19,800 bases of DNA from Omnitrophica WOR_2 bacterium RIFCSPLOWO2_12_FULL_46_30 (GTDB lineage: Bacteria; Omnitrophota; Gorgyraeia; Gygaellales; UBA12090), in contig MHHA01000071.1 in assembly GCA_001805845.1 (NCBI GenBank), positions 1-19,800 of the forward strand, in the 5' to 3' direction. The number at the start of each line of letters is the position of its first letter. The stretch's first letter is position 1. Shown in pieces: positions 1 through 6,126 of the stretch. Made by a program: the position numbers and the translations under genes. Below the pieces are notes generated by a model. That model had not been told where the DNA came from. It did no database searches and was given only the letters and a program-made list of their open reading frames with translations.

Positions 1-78
1 GCGGGCTAAATGATTAGCCGGCAAAAAAGGCAAAGCTAATTGATAGTTTAATTTTTCAGCTAAGGTTATATTATTCAG
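1..78 (-). CDS. Partial N-terminus of an unidentified gene, probable CTG start
   Basis: The reading frame is open for 26 codons from position 78 to the left edge. It begins at a CTG six bases after a strong Shine-Dalgarno (AGGAGG; complement at 85-90). The predicted peptide starts (M)NNITLAEKLNYQLALPF, a plausible protein N-terminus with an amphipathic helix-like pattern, but I do not recognise the family. No ATG, GTG or TTG in this frame lies at workable distance from the Shine-Dalgarno; the GTG overlapping it runs into a stop after four codons. The gene is downstream of and co-directional with the two ATP-grasp ligases, separated from them by a 72-nt hairpin. A rare CTG start is inferred from the spacing alone, and the product is cut by the window edge. 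Confidence 0.4.
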   Translation of the reverse strand, partial: MNNITLAEKLNYQLALPFLPANHLAR

Positions 79-97
79 CTTGCACCTCCTCAAATGA

Positions 98-169
98 GCC
101 CCTGCCGTTTTGTTTCGTTTTGTTTCGCTTCGCTTCTAACAAAACGAAACAAAACGAAACAGCAGGGGC
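98..169. repeat. Long inverted repeat built from GTTTTGTTTC decamers
   Basis: The outer arms GCCCCTGC (98-105) and GCAGGGGC (162-169) are perfectly complementary. The inner arms, 16 bases at 112-127 and 145-160, are also perfectly complementary and consist of GTTTTGTTTC repeats and their complement. The loop is about 17 nt (128-144). On the minus strand this hairpin lies between the stop codon of the first ligase gene and the Shine-Dalgarno of the next gene. No uridine run follows it, so it is not a typical intrinsic terminator. It may stabilise or separate mRNA segments, or simply be a repeat insertion. Confidence 0.75.
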
Positions 170-178
170 GGATTTGCG

Positions 179-1222
179 CTACTTATGTATTCCCTCGGTA
201 GTTTTTTGAGGATAAAACGAGCCCATTTCATATCTTTCCAGGGCGCTTTCTAAAATTGTCTTTATCAGGTTTCTATACTCTATTTTGTAGGCCTTGGCAA
301 TCATCGGGAAATTCGATTCTTCGGGGTTAAGCCCGGGCAAAGGATTAACTTCTAAAACGTACGGGATGTTATCATTACTAAGACGGATATCAGTGCGTGA
401 GATATCTAAACATCCTAAGGCCTTATGCGCCTTGAGGGCTGTTTCTTTGACTCTTGCGGAGACCTCTTCAGAAATTCTCGCCGGACAATAAAAGGAAGGA
501 ATCAACCCCATTTCCCTGTTTCCCTGGAACTCCTTCATTCTCCAGGAATAGAAGAACTCGCCGCTCTCCTTACATTCAGAAAAATCAATTTCTAATATCG
601 GCAGCACGGTAATATTCCCGTTGGCTAATATCCCCACGGTCAGCTCCCTGCCTTCAATGAATTCTTCCACCAGCACTTCCTGCTGGTAAGCATATAACGT
701 TTGGCTAACCTGGCGATAAAGTTCATTTTGATTATTGACCACGCTTAAGGCGCTGATGCCTTTTCCGGAACCTTCGTAATTTGGTTTTACTATCAGGGGA
801 AATTTCAACCGCGGATTAAGGGGAGTATTGGCCGCATCAAATACCTGGAAATTTGGGGTAGGGATATTCTCGTATTTAAATATCCGCTTGGCCATTGCCT
901 TATTTAAGGCCAGGGCCAGGGTAAAAGAATTGGAGCCGGTATAGGGTATACCCAGGAAGTCCAACAAGGCAGGGACCTCGGATTCTCTGAAACGGGAATC
1001 CGAGCCTTCGGCAATGTTAAAAACAAAATCCACCGAATTGTTTTGAAAAAAATTGATCAGGTTGGCGCGCCTGTTGGTTTCAACGATGACCACTTCGTGG
1101 CCAAAACTCTGGATGGTCAGGGAGAGCCGGCGGACAGTTTCTTCGGAGTCAAATTCTGAATAGTAATCAGGCGGTTTTTCCGGTTCGCTCTTTTTTACGC
1201 TACAGCATAGCGCTATTTTCAT
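179..1222 (-). CDS. D-alanine--D-alanine ligase-like ATP-grasp protein (copy 1)
   Basis: This 347-residue cytoplasmic protein belongs to the ATP-grasp superfamily, D-Ala-D-Ala ligase group, which joins two amino acids (or an amino acid and a peptide) through an acyl phosphate using ATP. Visible signatures: FNIAEG near 69-73, the lysine of VKP at 145-147, the glycine-rich loop EGSGKGIS at 150-157, the VEEF adenine-binding segment at 185-188, TDIR near 278, and the metal-binding E-x-N at 291-293 followed by PLPGL, as in Ddl. The N-terminus lacks the usual Ddl GGxSxExxVS signature, so the substrates may differ from two D-alanines. The gene starts 7 bp after the stop of the upstream paralogue, so the two are surely co-transcribed. 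A role in peptidoglycan precursor or small peptide synthesis is inference; the fold assignment is firm. Confidence 0.85.
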   Translation of the reverse strand: MKIALCCSVKKSEPEKPPDYYSEFDSEETVRRLSLTIQSFGHEVVIVETNRRANLINFFQNNSVDFVFNIAEGSDSRFRESEVPALLDFLGIPYTGSNSFTLALALNKAMAKRIFKYENIPTPNFQVFDAANTPLNPRLKFPLIVKPNYEGSGKGISALSVVNNQNELYRQVSQTLYAYQQEVLVEEFIEGRELTVGILANGNITVLPILEIDFSECKESGEFFYSWRMKEFQGNREMGLIPSFYCPARISEEVSARVKETALKAHKALGCLDISRTDIRLSNDNIPYVLEVNPLPGLNPEESNFPMIAKAYKIEYRNLIKTILESALERYEMGSFYPQKTTEGIHK

Positions 1223-1229
1223 CGCTTCT

Positions 1230-2225
1230 CTAGTTTAACCCGCAGCGGGTAAGCGCGGCGTCTAAGATGCGCCTGATCATCTCTTCATAACGCACGTTGA
1301 GATAATTAGCAATGCAGGTAAAGACGTCTGCGCTGGATAAGCTCGGCAGAGGGTTGATTTCCAAAACATACGGATTATTGTCCTGGTCAACCCTGAAATC
1401 AACCCGGCCAAAATCACGGCAATCTATGGCCTTGTATGTCCTTAAAGCCAGATTCATCAGCTTTTCTTTCAAGGGCTTATCAATCTTATCTGCGCAAACA
1501 TACTCCAGCCGGTCAGAATGAATTCTGGCAAAGGTATAAAATTTATCGCCCAATTTTAATCTTCCGTCTATCTTAATCTGCACGGGGGGCAAAATTTCCG
1601 GCGGGTTATTGCCGATGAGCGCGACCGTATATTCGCTGCCGCTGATAAATTCCTCAACCAATGCCGATTGCTTATAGGTTCTGACGATATAGCCAATCTG
1701 TTCCCGTAATTGTTCTATGTTTTCAACCCGGGATTTCTCGCTTAAGCCCTTTGATGAACCTTCGCAGCGCGGCTTGACAATAAGAGGAAATTTCATCGCT
1801 CTTAGCTTGGCGATATTATCCGTGGGGTCATCGGTCTCAAAAAATTTTGGAGTGGGAATATTTTCGGAAATGAGAATCTTTTTTGTCATTGCCTTATCAA
1901 GGCTTAAGCCCAGGGTAAGGCCGTCTGAGCCGACAAAGGGAATGTGCATCATCTCCAGGACAATGGGGACCTGCGATTCCCGATTTCTGCCGGATGAGCC
2001 TTCGGAGATATTAAAGACAATGTCTACTTTTAGATTATCAAGCTTCTTTAAAAGGTCATCCACATTGCCGATCCTCAAGCACTTATGGCCTAGGGACTCA
2101 ATGGTCCGGGCAATTAAGTCAATGGTCTGGGGATGGTCAAATTCGGCATTGGCGTCGGGAGGGTCGTTCTCCCTGAACTTATAGTCCGTCCTTAAATCAT
2201 AGGTTAATCCGATTATTTTTCCCAT
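1230..2225 (-). CDS. D-alanine--D-alanine ligase-like ATP-grasp protein (copy 2)
   Basis: This 331-residue paralogue of the next gene has the same ATP-grasp layout: FNISEG near 71-76, VKP at 150-152, EGSSKG at 155-160, VEEF at 190-193, RVDFR at 274-278 and E-I-N at 289-291. All ATP- and metal-binding positions look intact. The loop after E-x-N reads PLPSLSSADVF rather than the PLPG...S.P pattern that shapes the D-Ala site in Ddl and is better kept in copy 1. A divergent substrate pocket is therefore likely. The ATG has no Shine-Dalgarno; a terminator-like hairpin and a short leader ORF ending three bases before it suggest attenuation or coupled reinitiation. It opens the two-ligase operon downstream of the IS remnants. 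Family assignment is firm, substrate unknown. Confidence 0.85.
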   Translation of the reverse strand: MGKIIGLTYDLRTDYKFRENDPPDANAEFDHPQTIDLIARTIESLGHKCLRIGNVDDLLKKLDNLKVDIVFNISEGSSGRNRESQVPIVLEMMHIPFVGSDGLTLGLSLDKAMTKKILISENIPTPKFFETDDPTDNIAKLRAMKFPLIVKPRCEGSSKGLSEKSRVENIEQLREQIGYIVRTYKQSALVEEFISGSEYTVALIGNNPPEILPPVQIKIDGRLKLGDKFYTFARIHSDRLEYVCADKIDKPLKEKLMNLALRTYKAIDCRDFGRVDFRVDQDNNPYVLEINPLPSLSSADVFTCIANYLNVRYEEMIRRILDAALTRCGLN

Positions 2226-2228
2226 TTG

Positions 2229-2300
2229 TTATCTTTTAGAGCAAAACAAAAAAGAGACACGCGCTTCTTGTGTCTCTTGGCTTCTTTTTATTTCTTCCAA
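2229..2300 (-). other. Candidate leader ORF (TTG start, 23 codons) before the ligase pair
   Basis: A TTG at 2298-2300 follows a purine-rich Shine-Dalgarno-like GGGAGGAG (complement at 2313-2320) by 12 bases. It opens a 23-codon frame ending in TAA at 2229-2231, three bases before the ligase ATG and in the same frame. The frame runs through the whole terminator-like hairpin. The spacing is longer than ideal and the sequence is purine-rich, so the frame could be fortuitous. Its position is what a translation-coupled leader peptide would look like. Confidence 0.25.
2241..2278 (-). terminator. Intrinsic terminator or attenuator hairpin upstream of the ligase genes
   Basis: The arms AAGAGACAC (2252-2260) and GTGTCTCTT (2270-2278) are perfectly complementary over 9 bp with a 9-nt loop. 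Read on the minus strand, the stem is followed directly by TTTTGTTTTGC, a classical U-tract. On the plus strand it is followed by a weaker T-rich run after two G. It lies between a predicted promoter and the ligase start, so it may act as an attenuator. It could also simply end read-through from the rex operon. Confidence 0.75.
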
Positions 2301-2360
2301 TTGAAGATTTAGCTCCTCCCTCTAACTATTCTGATATCTATATATGGTATTGTCACTCTC

Positions 2361-2389
2361 TTTTTATCACAATATGTTTGTATTGTCAA
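2361..2389 (-). promoter_or_regulatory. Predicted sigma70-type promoter for the ligase operon, with operator-like inverted repeat
   Basis: A perfect -35 TTGACA (complement at 2384-2389) is spaced 17 bp from a weak -10 TAAAAA (complement at 2361-2366) on the minus strand. The inverted repeat ACAATA-N6-TATTGT at 2369-2386 lies across the spacer and into the -35. This is a position typical of a repressor site. The element TGACAATAC recurs 33 bp downstream. The predicted transcript start is near 2354, leaving a leader of about 130 nt. Confidence 0.5.
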
Positions 2390-2412
2390 GAAAAATCTGC
2401 AGGTCTGTGAAC

Positions 2413-2455
2413 GCAAGTTAAAAATGTCAGGTTTATTGCAAATTAAAAATGTCAG
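2413..2455. repeat. Two direct repeats at an insertion-sequence end
   Basis: The 18-bp motif GCAARTTAAAAATGTCAG occurs at 2413-2430 and 2438-2455 with a single mismatch and a 25-bp period. It abuts the stop codon of the transposase fragment on the minus strand. Repeated transposase-binding motifs of this kind are usual at IS termini. The other end of the element is not present in the window. Confidence 0.6.
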
Positions 2456-2590
2456 TAATTTGCTGTCAAAAGAGCTGTTTCTTTACTTTTATGCCTTACC
2501 TTAGGTATTGGCTTATTCTTTAGTTCTTTTCCTTTGTAAAATATGTGTATTGAGCCATCCAACCATTCATGGAACAATACAGAAAGCTTA
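2452..2590 (-). pseudogene. C-terminal fragment of an integrase-core transposase (ISNCY/IS481-like)
   Basis: The minus-strand frame ends with a segment reading HEWLDGSIHIFYKGKEL, then a basic tail and a TGA at 2452-2454. The pattern W-x-D-G-S-x-H-[IVL]-x-Y-x-G-K-E-L is typical of the C-terminal beta domain after the DDE integrase core in ISNCY/IS481-type transposases. Only about 45 residues remain. The catalytic core is absent and the similarity stops near 2570-2590, where the fragment meets an unrelated IS256-type remnant. Upstream codons in this frame (up to 2682) are shadow reading of that remnant. The family name is from memory of motifs and is less certain than the call of a transposase remnant. 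Confidence 0.6.
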
Positions 2591-2775
2591 TTCGCAGACG
2601 TATCAGAACCACCAATGTCATAGAGCGAGCATTCAGAGAAGTACGCAGGCGCACAAGGCCAATGAGTTGCTTTACTAATCAAGACAGCGTAAACCGGATA
2701 ATCTATGCCATACTAACCCGCTTAAATAACAAGTGGAAGGATAAGCCGTTAAAAGAATTTACACAATTTATTTGA
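2590..2775 (+). pseudogene. C-terminal fragment of an IS256/Mutator-family transposase
   Basis: The plus-strand frame contains RIRTTNVIERAFREVRRRT followed by RPMSCFTNQDSVNRIIYAIL. This matches the conserved C-terminal block of IS256/Mutator-type transposases (IRTTNxIERxFREVRRRTRPM...). It ends at TGA 2773-2775. Around 60 of roughly 400 residues survive and the DDE catalytic region is missing, so it cannot be functional. The surviving end abuts the oppositely oriented transposase remnant, so two different elements were truncated here and joined at their broken N-terminal sides. Confidence 0.8.
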
Positions 2776-2782
2776 CATTACC

Positions 2783-2806
2783 CTACCCGCAGGGTAGATT
2801 TTTCTT
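2783..2806 (+). terminator. Short terminator-like hairpin after the IS256 remnant
   Basis: The stem CTACCC (2783-2788) and GGGTAG (2792-2797) with a 3-nt loop is followed by ATTTTTCTT on the plus strand. It sits 8 bp after the IS256-type stop codon and is probably the remnant's own terminator. On the minus strand, downstream of rex, it has no U-tract. Confidence 0.35.
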
Positions 2807-2827
2807 GAATTATTTTCTGGTAAATTT

Positions 2828-3451
2828 TTATGCCTGAGATAAAAAGTGAGTAAGGTTAAAGAGCTCGGTGGATAAATCTACGTTGCGCAGTTTAACCTGG
2901 GGCGGGGCAACTAATTTTATGGGAGCAAAGTTGAGGATTGCCCTTATGCCGCAGGAAATCAATCTTTCCATAACCGCCGGGGCAGCGAAGTAGGGAGTGG
3001 CAATAATGGCGATTTTTACGGCTTTGGCCTTAATTACCTTTTTCATATCTTCCAGAGGATAAATATCTATTCCGTTTTTTTTCTTATTCACCTTATTCGC
3101 TTCAACATCAAAACCGGCTATGATGTTGAGGTTATGCTCCTTAAAACCCTTGTAAGTCAAAAGCGCGGAGCCTAGATTACCCACTCCGCAGATACAAACA
3201 TTCCAGCTCTTATTCAAGCCTAATATCTGGCTCAATTTATTCTTTAAGCTCTCCACCGAATAACCGACGCCGCGCCTGCCGAACTGGCCAAAATACCAGA
3301 GGTCGCGCCTGAGCTGGTCCGGGCTGATATTTAATTCTCTGGATAAATCCTGGGATGAAATCGTATCGCTGCTGCGGTCTTTGGATAATTCCTGCAGGGC
3401 GCGCAGATAGAGCGCCAGGCGGCTGATGGTATCCTTAGATGGTTTTTTCAT
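2828..3451 (-). CDS. rex: Redox-sensing transcriptional repressor Rex
   Basis: This 207-residue protein matches Rex, a homodimeric repressor that senses the NADH/NAD+ ratio and controls fermentative, respiratory or hydrogenase genes. Residues 1-75 form the winged-helix DNA-binding domain, including QLRRDLWYFGQFGRRGVGY at about 46-64. A Rossmann NADH-binding domain follows with G-V-G-N-L-G at 89-94. The segments ATPYFAAPAV and ILNFAPIKL are typical, and the C-terminal helix LFNLTHFLS is the domain-swapping helix. Length is normal. The ATG overlaps the TGA of the upstream M48 gene by 4 bp (3448-3451), and AGGA lies about 10 bases before the start. It is the last gene of the run that includes PAC2, HAD and M48. 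Its targets cannot be read from this window. Confidence 0.95.
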   Translation of the reverse strand: MKKPSKDTISRLALYLRALQELSKDRSSDTISSQDLSRELNISPDQLRRDLWYFGQFGRRGVGYSVESLKNKLSQILGLNKSWNVCICGVGNLGSALLTYKGFKEHNLNIIAGFDVEANKVNKKKNGIDIYPLEDMKKVIKAKAVKIAIIATPYFAAPAVMERLISCGIRAILNFAPIKLVAPPQVKLRNVDLSTELFNLTHFLSQA

Positions 3452-4491
3452 GACTTTAATTCCTGAATTATCTTCTTAAGCCGGAGCATCCTTTCGGGGC
3501 TGGAAGGATGGGTGCTGAAGAAATTCCGGGTCATGCTCTGCGGCACCTCAATGGCAAAGCGTTCCCAGACATCTACCCCGGCTTCAATATCAAATCCGGA
3601 AAGCTGAACGTATTTTAAGCCGAAGTAATCGGCTTCCCGCTCAAAATCCTGGGAAAACCTGGCGCTAAACGCCGAAGATACCGAACGCATCACTATATCC
3701 CCTGAGCCGGGAGAAACTTTATTCGCGCCAATCCCGGCGGCAATTCCGGCGAGCATGGAAAGTAAACCGATTCCCGATTCTTTTAAATGATGGCCTTTGG
3801 CTATATGGGCTAATTCATGGCCTAAGACCACGGCAATCTCATCATCGCTTTTAACGAAACGCATCAGGCCATAGGTAACCGCCACCAGATCCGGCGACGC
3901 TCCGGCGTTGACTTCCTGGTCATCCACCATGCGAAATGCCACATCTAAGGGCTTGCTGATTAATCTAAGATCAAAATTCATCGCTATGCCTGAGCGCGCA
4001 ACGGAAAGCTCTAAGCTCTGGTTGGGCGCTTTATGATTAAGGATATACGCCACATCTGACAATTCGTAAATCGGAAGGCCGTCAATCCTTTTCAGCAAAT
4101 CACCTGCCTGGATACCGCTCTTCTTTGCCGGGCTATTCTCAACTAAACCGATAACCACAACCCCTTTTTCTGCGGGAAGCTGATAAAGCCTGGCTAAATA
4201 TCTATCCAGCCCGCTTAAGAGCAAACCCGAGAATACAAAATTACCCTTGCGGTCTTCTTCAGGTAAACTAAAAATCAATTTATAGCCGATATTATTTACC
4301 TTGGTGAGCTCGTCAATCTGAAATTTTAATGCCTTGACTTTTAAATCATCGCTGGCCTGCCGGATTTCCTCTTCGCTGACATAAGGGCCGGTAACTGCGC
4401 AGCCAGAGAAGAGGCAGGAAACAAGACAGGCAAGCACAGCCGACTGTCCGATTAATTTATTTTTCTTAAAGAGGCGAATGCGCATTTTCAA
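3448..4491 (-). CDS. M48-family metalloprotease lipoprotein with PDZ domain
   Basis: The first 31 residues form a lipoprotein signal: basic N-terminus, hydrophobic stretch, and lipobox-like FSGC with Cys31, so the mature protein is probably membrane-anchored facing the periplasm. A PDZ domain follows at about 105-175 (VVVIGLVENSPAKKSGIQAG, GDLLKRIDG). The M48 catalytic region then carries the zinc motif HELAH at 225-229 and a downstream EREAD at 284-288 that supplies the third ligand. M48 lipoproteins of this type (relatives of BepA/LoiP) act in envelope quality control. The start overlaps the upstream HAD gene by 26 bp, or 20 bp if the second Met is used. The stop overlaps the rex start. The protease call is firm, substrates unknown. 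Confidence 0.9.
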   Translation of the reverse strand: MKMRIRLFKKNKLIGQSAVLACLVSCLFSGCAVTGPYVSEEEIRQASDDLKVKALKFQIDELTKVNNIGYKLIFSLPEEDRKGNFVFSGLLLSGLDRYLARLYQLPAEKGVVVIGLVENSPAKKSGIQAGDLLKRIDGLPIYELSDVAYILNHKAPNQSLELSVARSGIAMNFDLRLISKPLDVAFRMVDDQEVNAGASPDLVAVTYGLMRFVKSDDEIAVVLGHELAHIAKGHHLKESGIGLLSMLAGIAAGIGANKVSPGSGDIVMRSVSSAFSARFSQDFEREADYFGLKYVQLSGFDIEAGVDVWERFAIEVPQSMTRNFFSTHPSSPERMLRLKKIIQELKS

Positions 4492-5104
4492 TTACACCTA
4501 AGTTCTGGAATTCCTGCCTTAGTTGTTCTATATTCTGAAATTGAACCGCCCTGAGGCCGTAACCTCTGGCTGCTTCAACCAAATCCCTGCGGTCATCTAC
4601 ATAAACAATATTCTCTATAGGCCTGCCTGTCTTCCGGATTGCTAAATTGTAGATTTCTCTTTCGGGCTTGACAAAACCGGTAATATAGGAAGGAATGACA
4701 TTCCCCGGGCCAAACAAGGCAATAGCGGAAGAAAAGGCATTGCGGATATAATCGTAATGCAGCTTGTTGATATTGGAAAGTAAAACCAGCTTGAGGCCGG
4801 AATTTAAAGAAACGATAAATTCCTCGCTCTCGGGCTTAGAAAAGAATATCTCATTCCAGATAGGCAGGAATTCTTTAAGCTCAAGCTTAAGCTCTAAGAG
4901 CGATTTAACCTGCTTAAAAAATTCTCCCGGCGTAATTTTACCCTTTTCAAATTCGCGGGTGAGCCCGGAATCAAAGAATAAATCGTAGATTTCCCGCTCT
5001 GGTTTGCTGGTATGTTTTAATATTCTCCTGACTGCGATGCGGTGGTCAAAGCCAACCAAAACATTGCCCAGGTCAAAGATAATCGCTTTTATCTTATTTT
5101 TCAT
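4466..5104 (-). CDS. HAD-superfamily phosphatase, YihX-like
   Basis: This 212-residue cytoplasmic protein is a subfamily IA haloacid dehalogenase-like hydrolase. Motif I is FDLGNVLV with nucleophile Asp11. The usual second Asp is Gly13, the same DLGNV variant found in E. coli YihX, an alpha-D-glucose-1-phosphate phosphatase. The helical cap occupies about 15-85, motif II Ser110 lies in LLSNIN, motif III Lys146 in GFVKPE, and motif IV is VDD at 169-171. It starts 32 bp after the PAC2 gene and overlaps the M48 gene by 26 bp. A phosphatase acting on a sugar phosphate or nucleotide is likely; alpha-glucose-1-phosphate is possible by similarity and is also what a GH94 phosphorylase produces. The exact substrate is inference. 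Confidence 0.8.
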   Translation of the reverse strand: MKNKIKAIIFDLGNVLVGFDHRIAVRRILKHTSKPEREIYDLFFDSGLTREFEKGKITPGEFFKQVKSLLELKLELKEFLPIWNEIFFSKPESEEFIVSLNSGLKLVLLSNINKLHYDYIRNAFSSAIALFGPGNVIPSYITGFVKPEREIYNLAIRKTGRPIENIVYVDDRRDLVEAARGYGLRAVQFQNIEQLRQEFQNLGVIENAHSPL

Positions 5105-5136
5105 CTTTAATGCAACCTTGACGCCTCAAGACCGTT

Positions 5137-6126
5137 TTAATTATGCTGTTTCTCTTCCTTCTCTTTGGGTTTCTTAAAGAGGTCTAAGAACCTATCCTCG
5201 TATTCCTTATAGACATTCCACTGGTCTAATTCTTTCTTTAGCTCATTGGCTTTGGCAATATCCTGTTTTGCCTCGGCAAAGAGCTTCTCAATCTTTTCCC
5301 GGGCAGACTGCGGCAGCTTGGTATAGAGGTTTAAGGATTTTTTAATCTTCTCTATCTCTTCTTCGCCAATGGGGCCGGAATGCTGTTCCGGCGCCTGAAT
5401 AAAATCAATGAGTTTATTTATCTCCTGTTCCATAAACTTTGCCTGGCTGGCCAGCGCGCTGGTATCCACATTAAGCTTTAATAGCTGATTGAGCTTATTC
5501 AAAATGGCAAGTGATGACCCGGGATTCTCTATCTGGATGGTAAAGAGCGGAATCTCACCTAACAGGCATATCCCCTCCATGCCCATTTCTCCGGCAATGC
5601 CTAATAATAAACCGTTCAATCCGCTTACCTGGCCTGAGCTAAGGGCCTTGAGCCCTAAATGCGGGGCTTCTAATTCATCGCTGGCCTTCTTATTAGTTGC
5701 GGCAAACCAGACCTCCGGCGTTACCGTGTGGTCAATAGCCTGGGGCATAGCCGCAAAGGTAATAATTTTTTTCACCGCGAATTCTTTACTTAAGGCCAGG
5801 ATTTTTCTGCAATATTCATAGGCATGCTCTAATAACGGCTGGGCGCTGCTTAAAAAAAGAATTAAGTCGTTTTGCCCGCTTTTGGTTTTATAAAACCAAA
5901 ACTTGCCCAGCCCCGGCTTGGGCAGCTGAATCAGATTATTTTCAATCAAGATACCTGCGGGAGGAAATAACTCCGGGGCCTCTAGAGCCGCAAACTCCTC
6001 CATTTTCAGCTGATCCTTTATATAACTTCCCAATTTAAGCGCGACCTCGCCCATCCCCGGCCAGGCGCAGATTAAAATCGGTTTCTTTAATTTAGGTTTT
6101 TTAGTAACGGAAAGATATATCTTCAT
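5137..6126 (-). CDS. PAC2-family protein (proteasome assembly chaperone-like fold)
   Basis: This 329-residue soluble protein has the PAC2 pattern: an N-terminal PILICAWPGMGEVALKLGSYI, FPPAGILIENNLIQLPKPGL, a central ITFAAMPQAIDHT, and SGLNGLLLGIAGEMGMEGICLLGEIPL at about 165-200. Bacterial and archaeal PAC2 proteins resemble the eukaryotic proteasome assembly chaperone fold, but their role is mostly unknown and no proteasome genes are seen here. The C-terminal third (about 250-325) is charged and probably a coiled coil or helical hairpin, ending in a Lys/Glu-rich tail. Its ATG overlaps the TGA of the upstream M20 peptidase by 4 bp, so the two are translationally coupled. Family assignment is good, function unknown. 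Confidence 0.8.
   Translation of the reverse strand: MKIYLSVTKKPKLKKPILICAWPGMGEVALKLGSYIKDQLKMEEFAALEAPELFPPAGILIENNLIQLPKPGLGKFWFYKTKSGQNDLILFLSSAQPLLEHAYEYCRKILALSKEFAVKKIITFAAMPQAIDHTVTPEVWFAATNKKASDELEAPHLGLKALSSGQVSGLNGLLLGIAGEMGMEGICLLGEIPLFTIQIENPGSSLAILNKLNQLLKLNVDTSALASQAKFMEQEINKLIDFIQAPEQHSGPIGEEEIEKIKKSLNLYTKLPQSAREKIEKLFAEAKQDIAKANELKKELDQWNVYKEYEDRFLDLFKKPKEKEEKQHN

Noticed and set aside
2347..2389. Possible Rex operator upstream of the ligase operon (TTGTGA and TGACAA half-sites)
   Set aside because: The half-sites are separated by 11 bases and do not form the compact TTGTGA-N6-TCACAA type palindrome expected for Rex.
2413..2455. Two direct repeats with a 25-bp period considered as a CRISPR remnant
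   Set aside because: Only two units, a 7-bp spacer, and a position at the end of a transposase fragment; this fits an IS terminus.
2591..2682. N-terminal part of the minus-strand frame that ends in the transposase tail
   Set aside because: This part is the reverse reading of the IS256-type conserved block and has no transposase-like features of its own.
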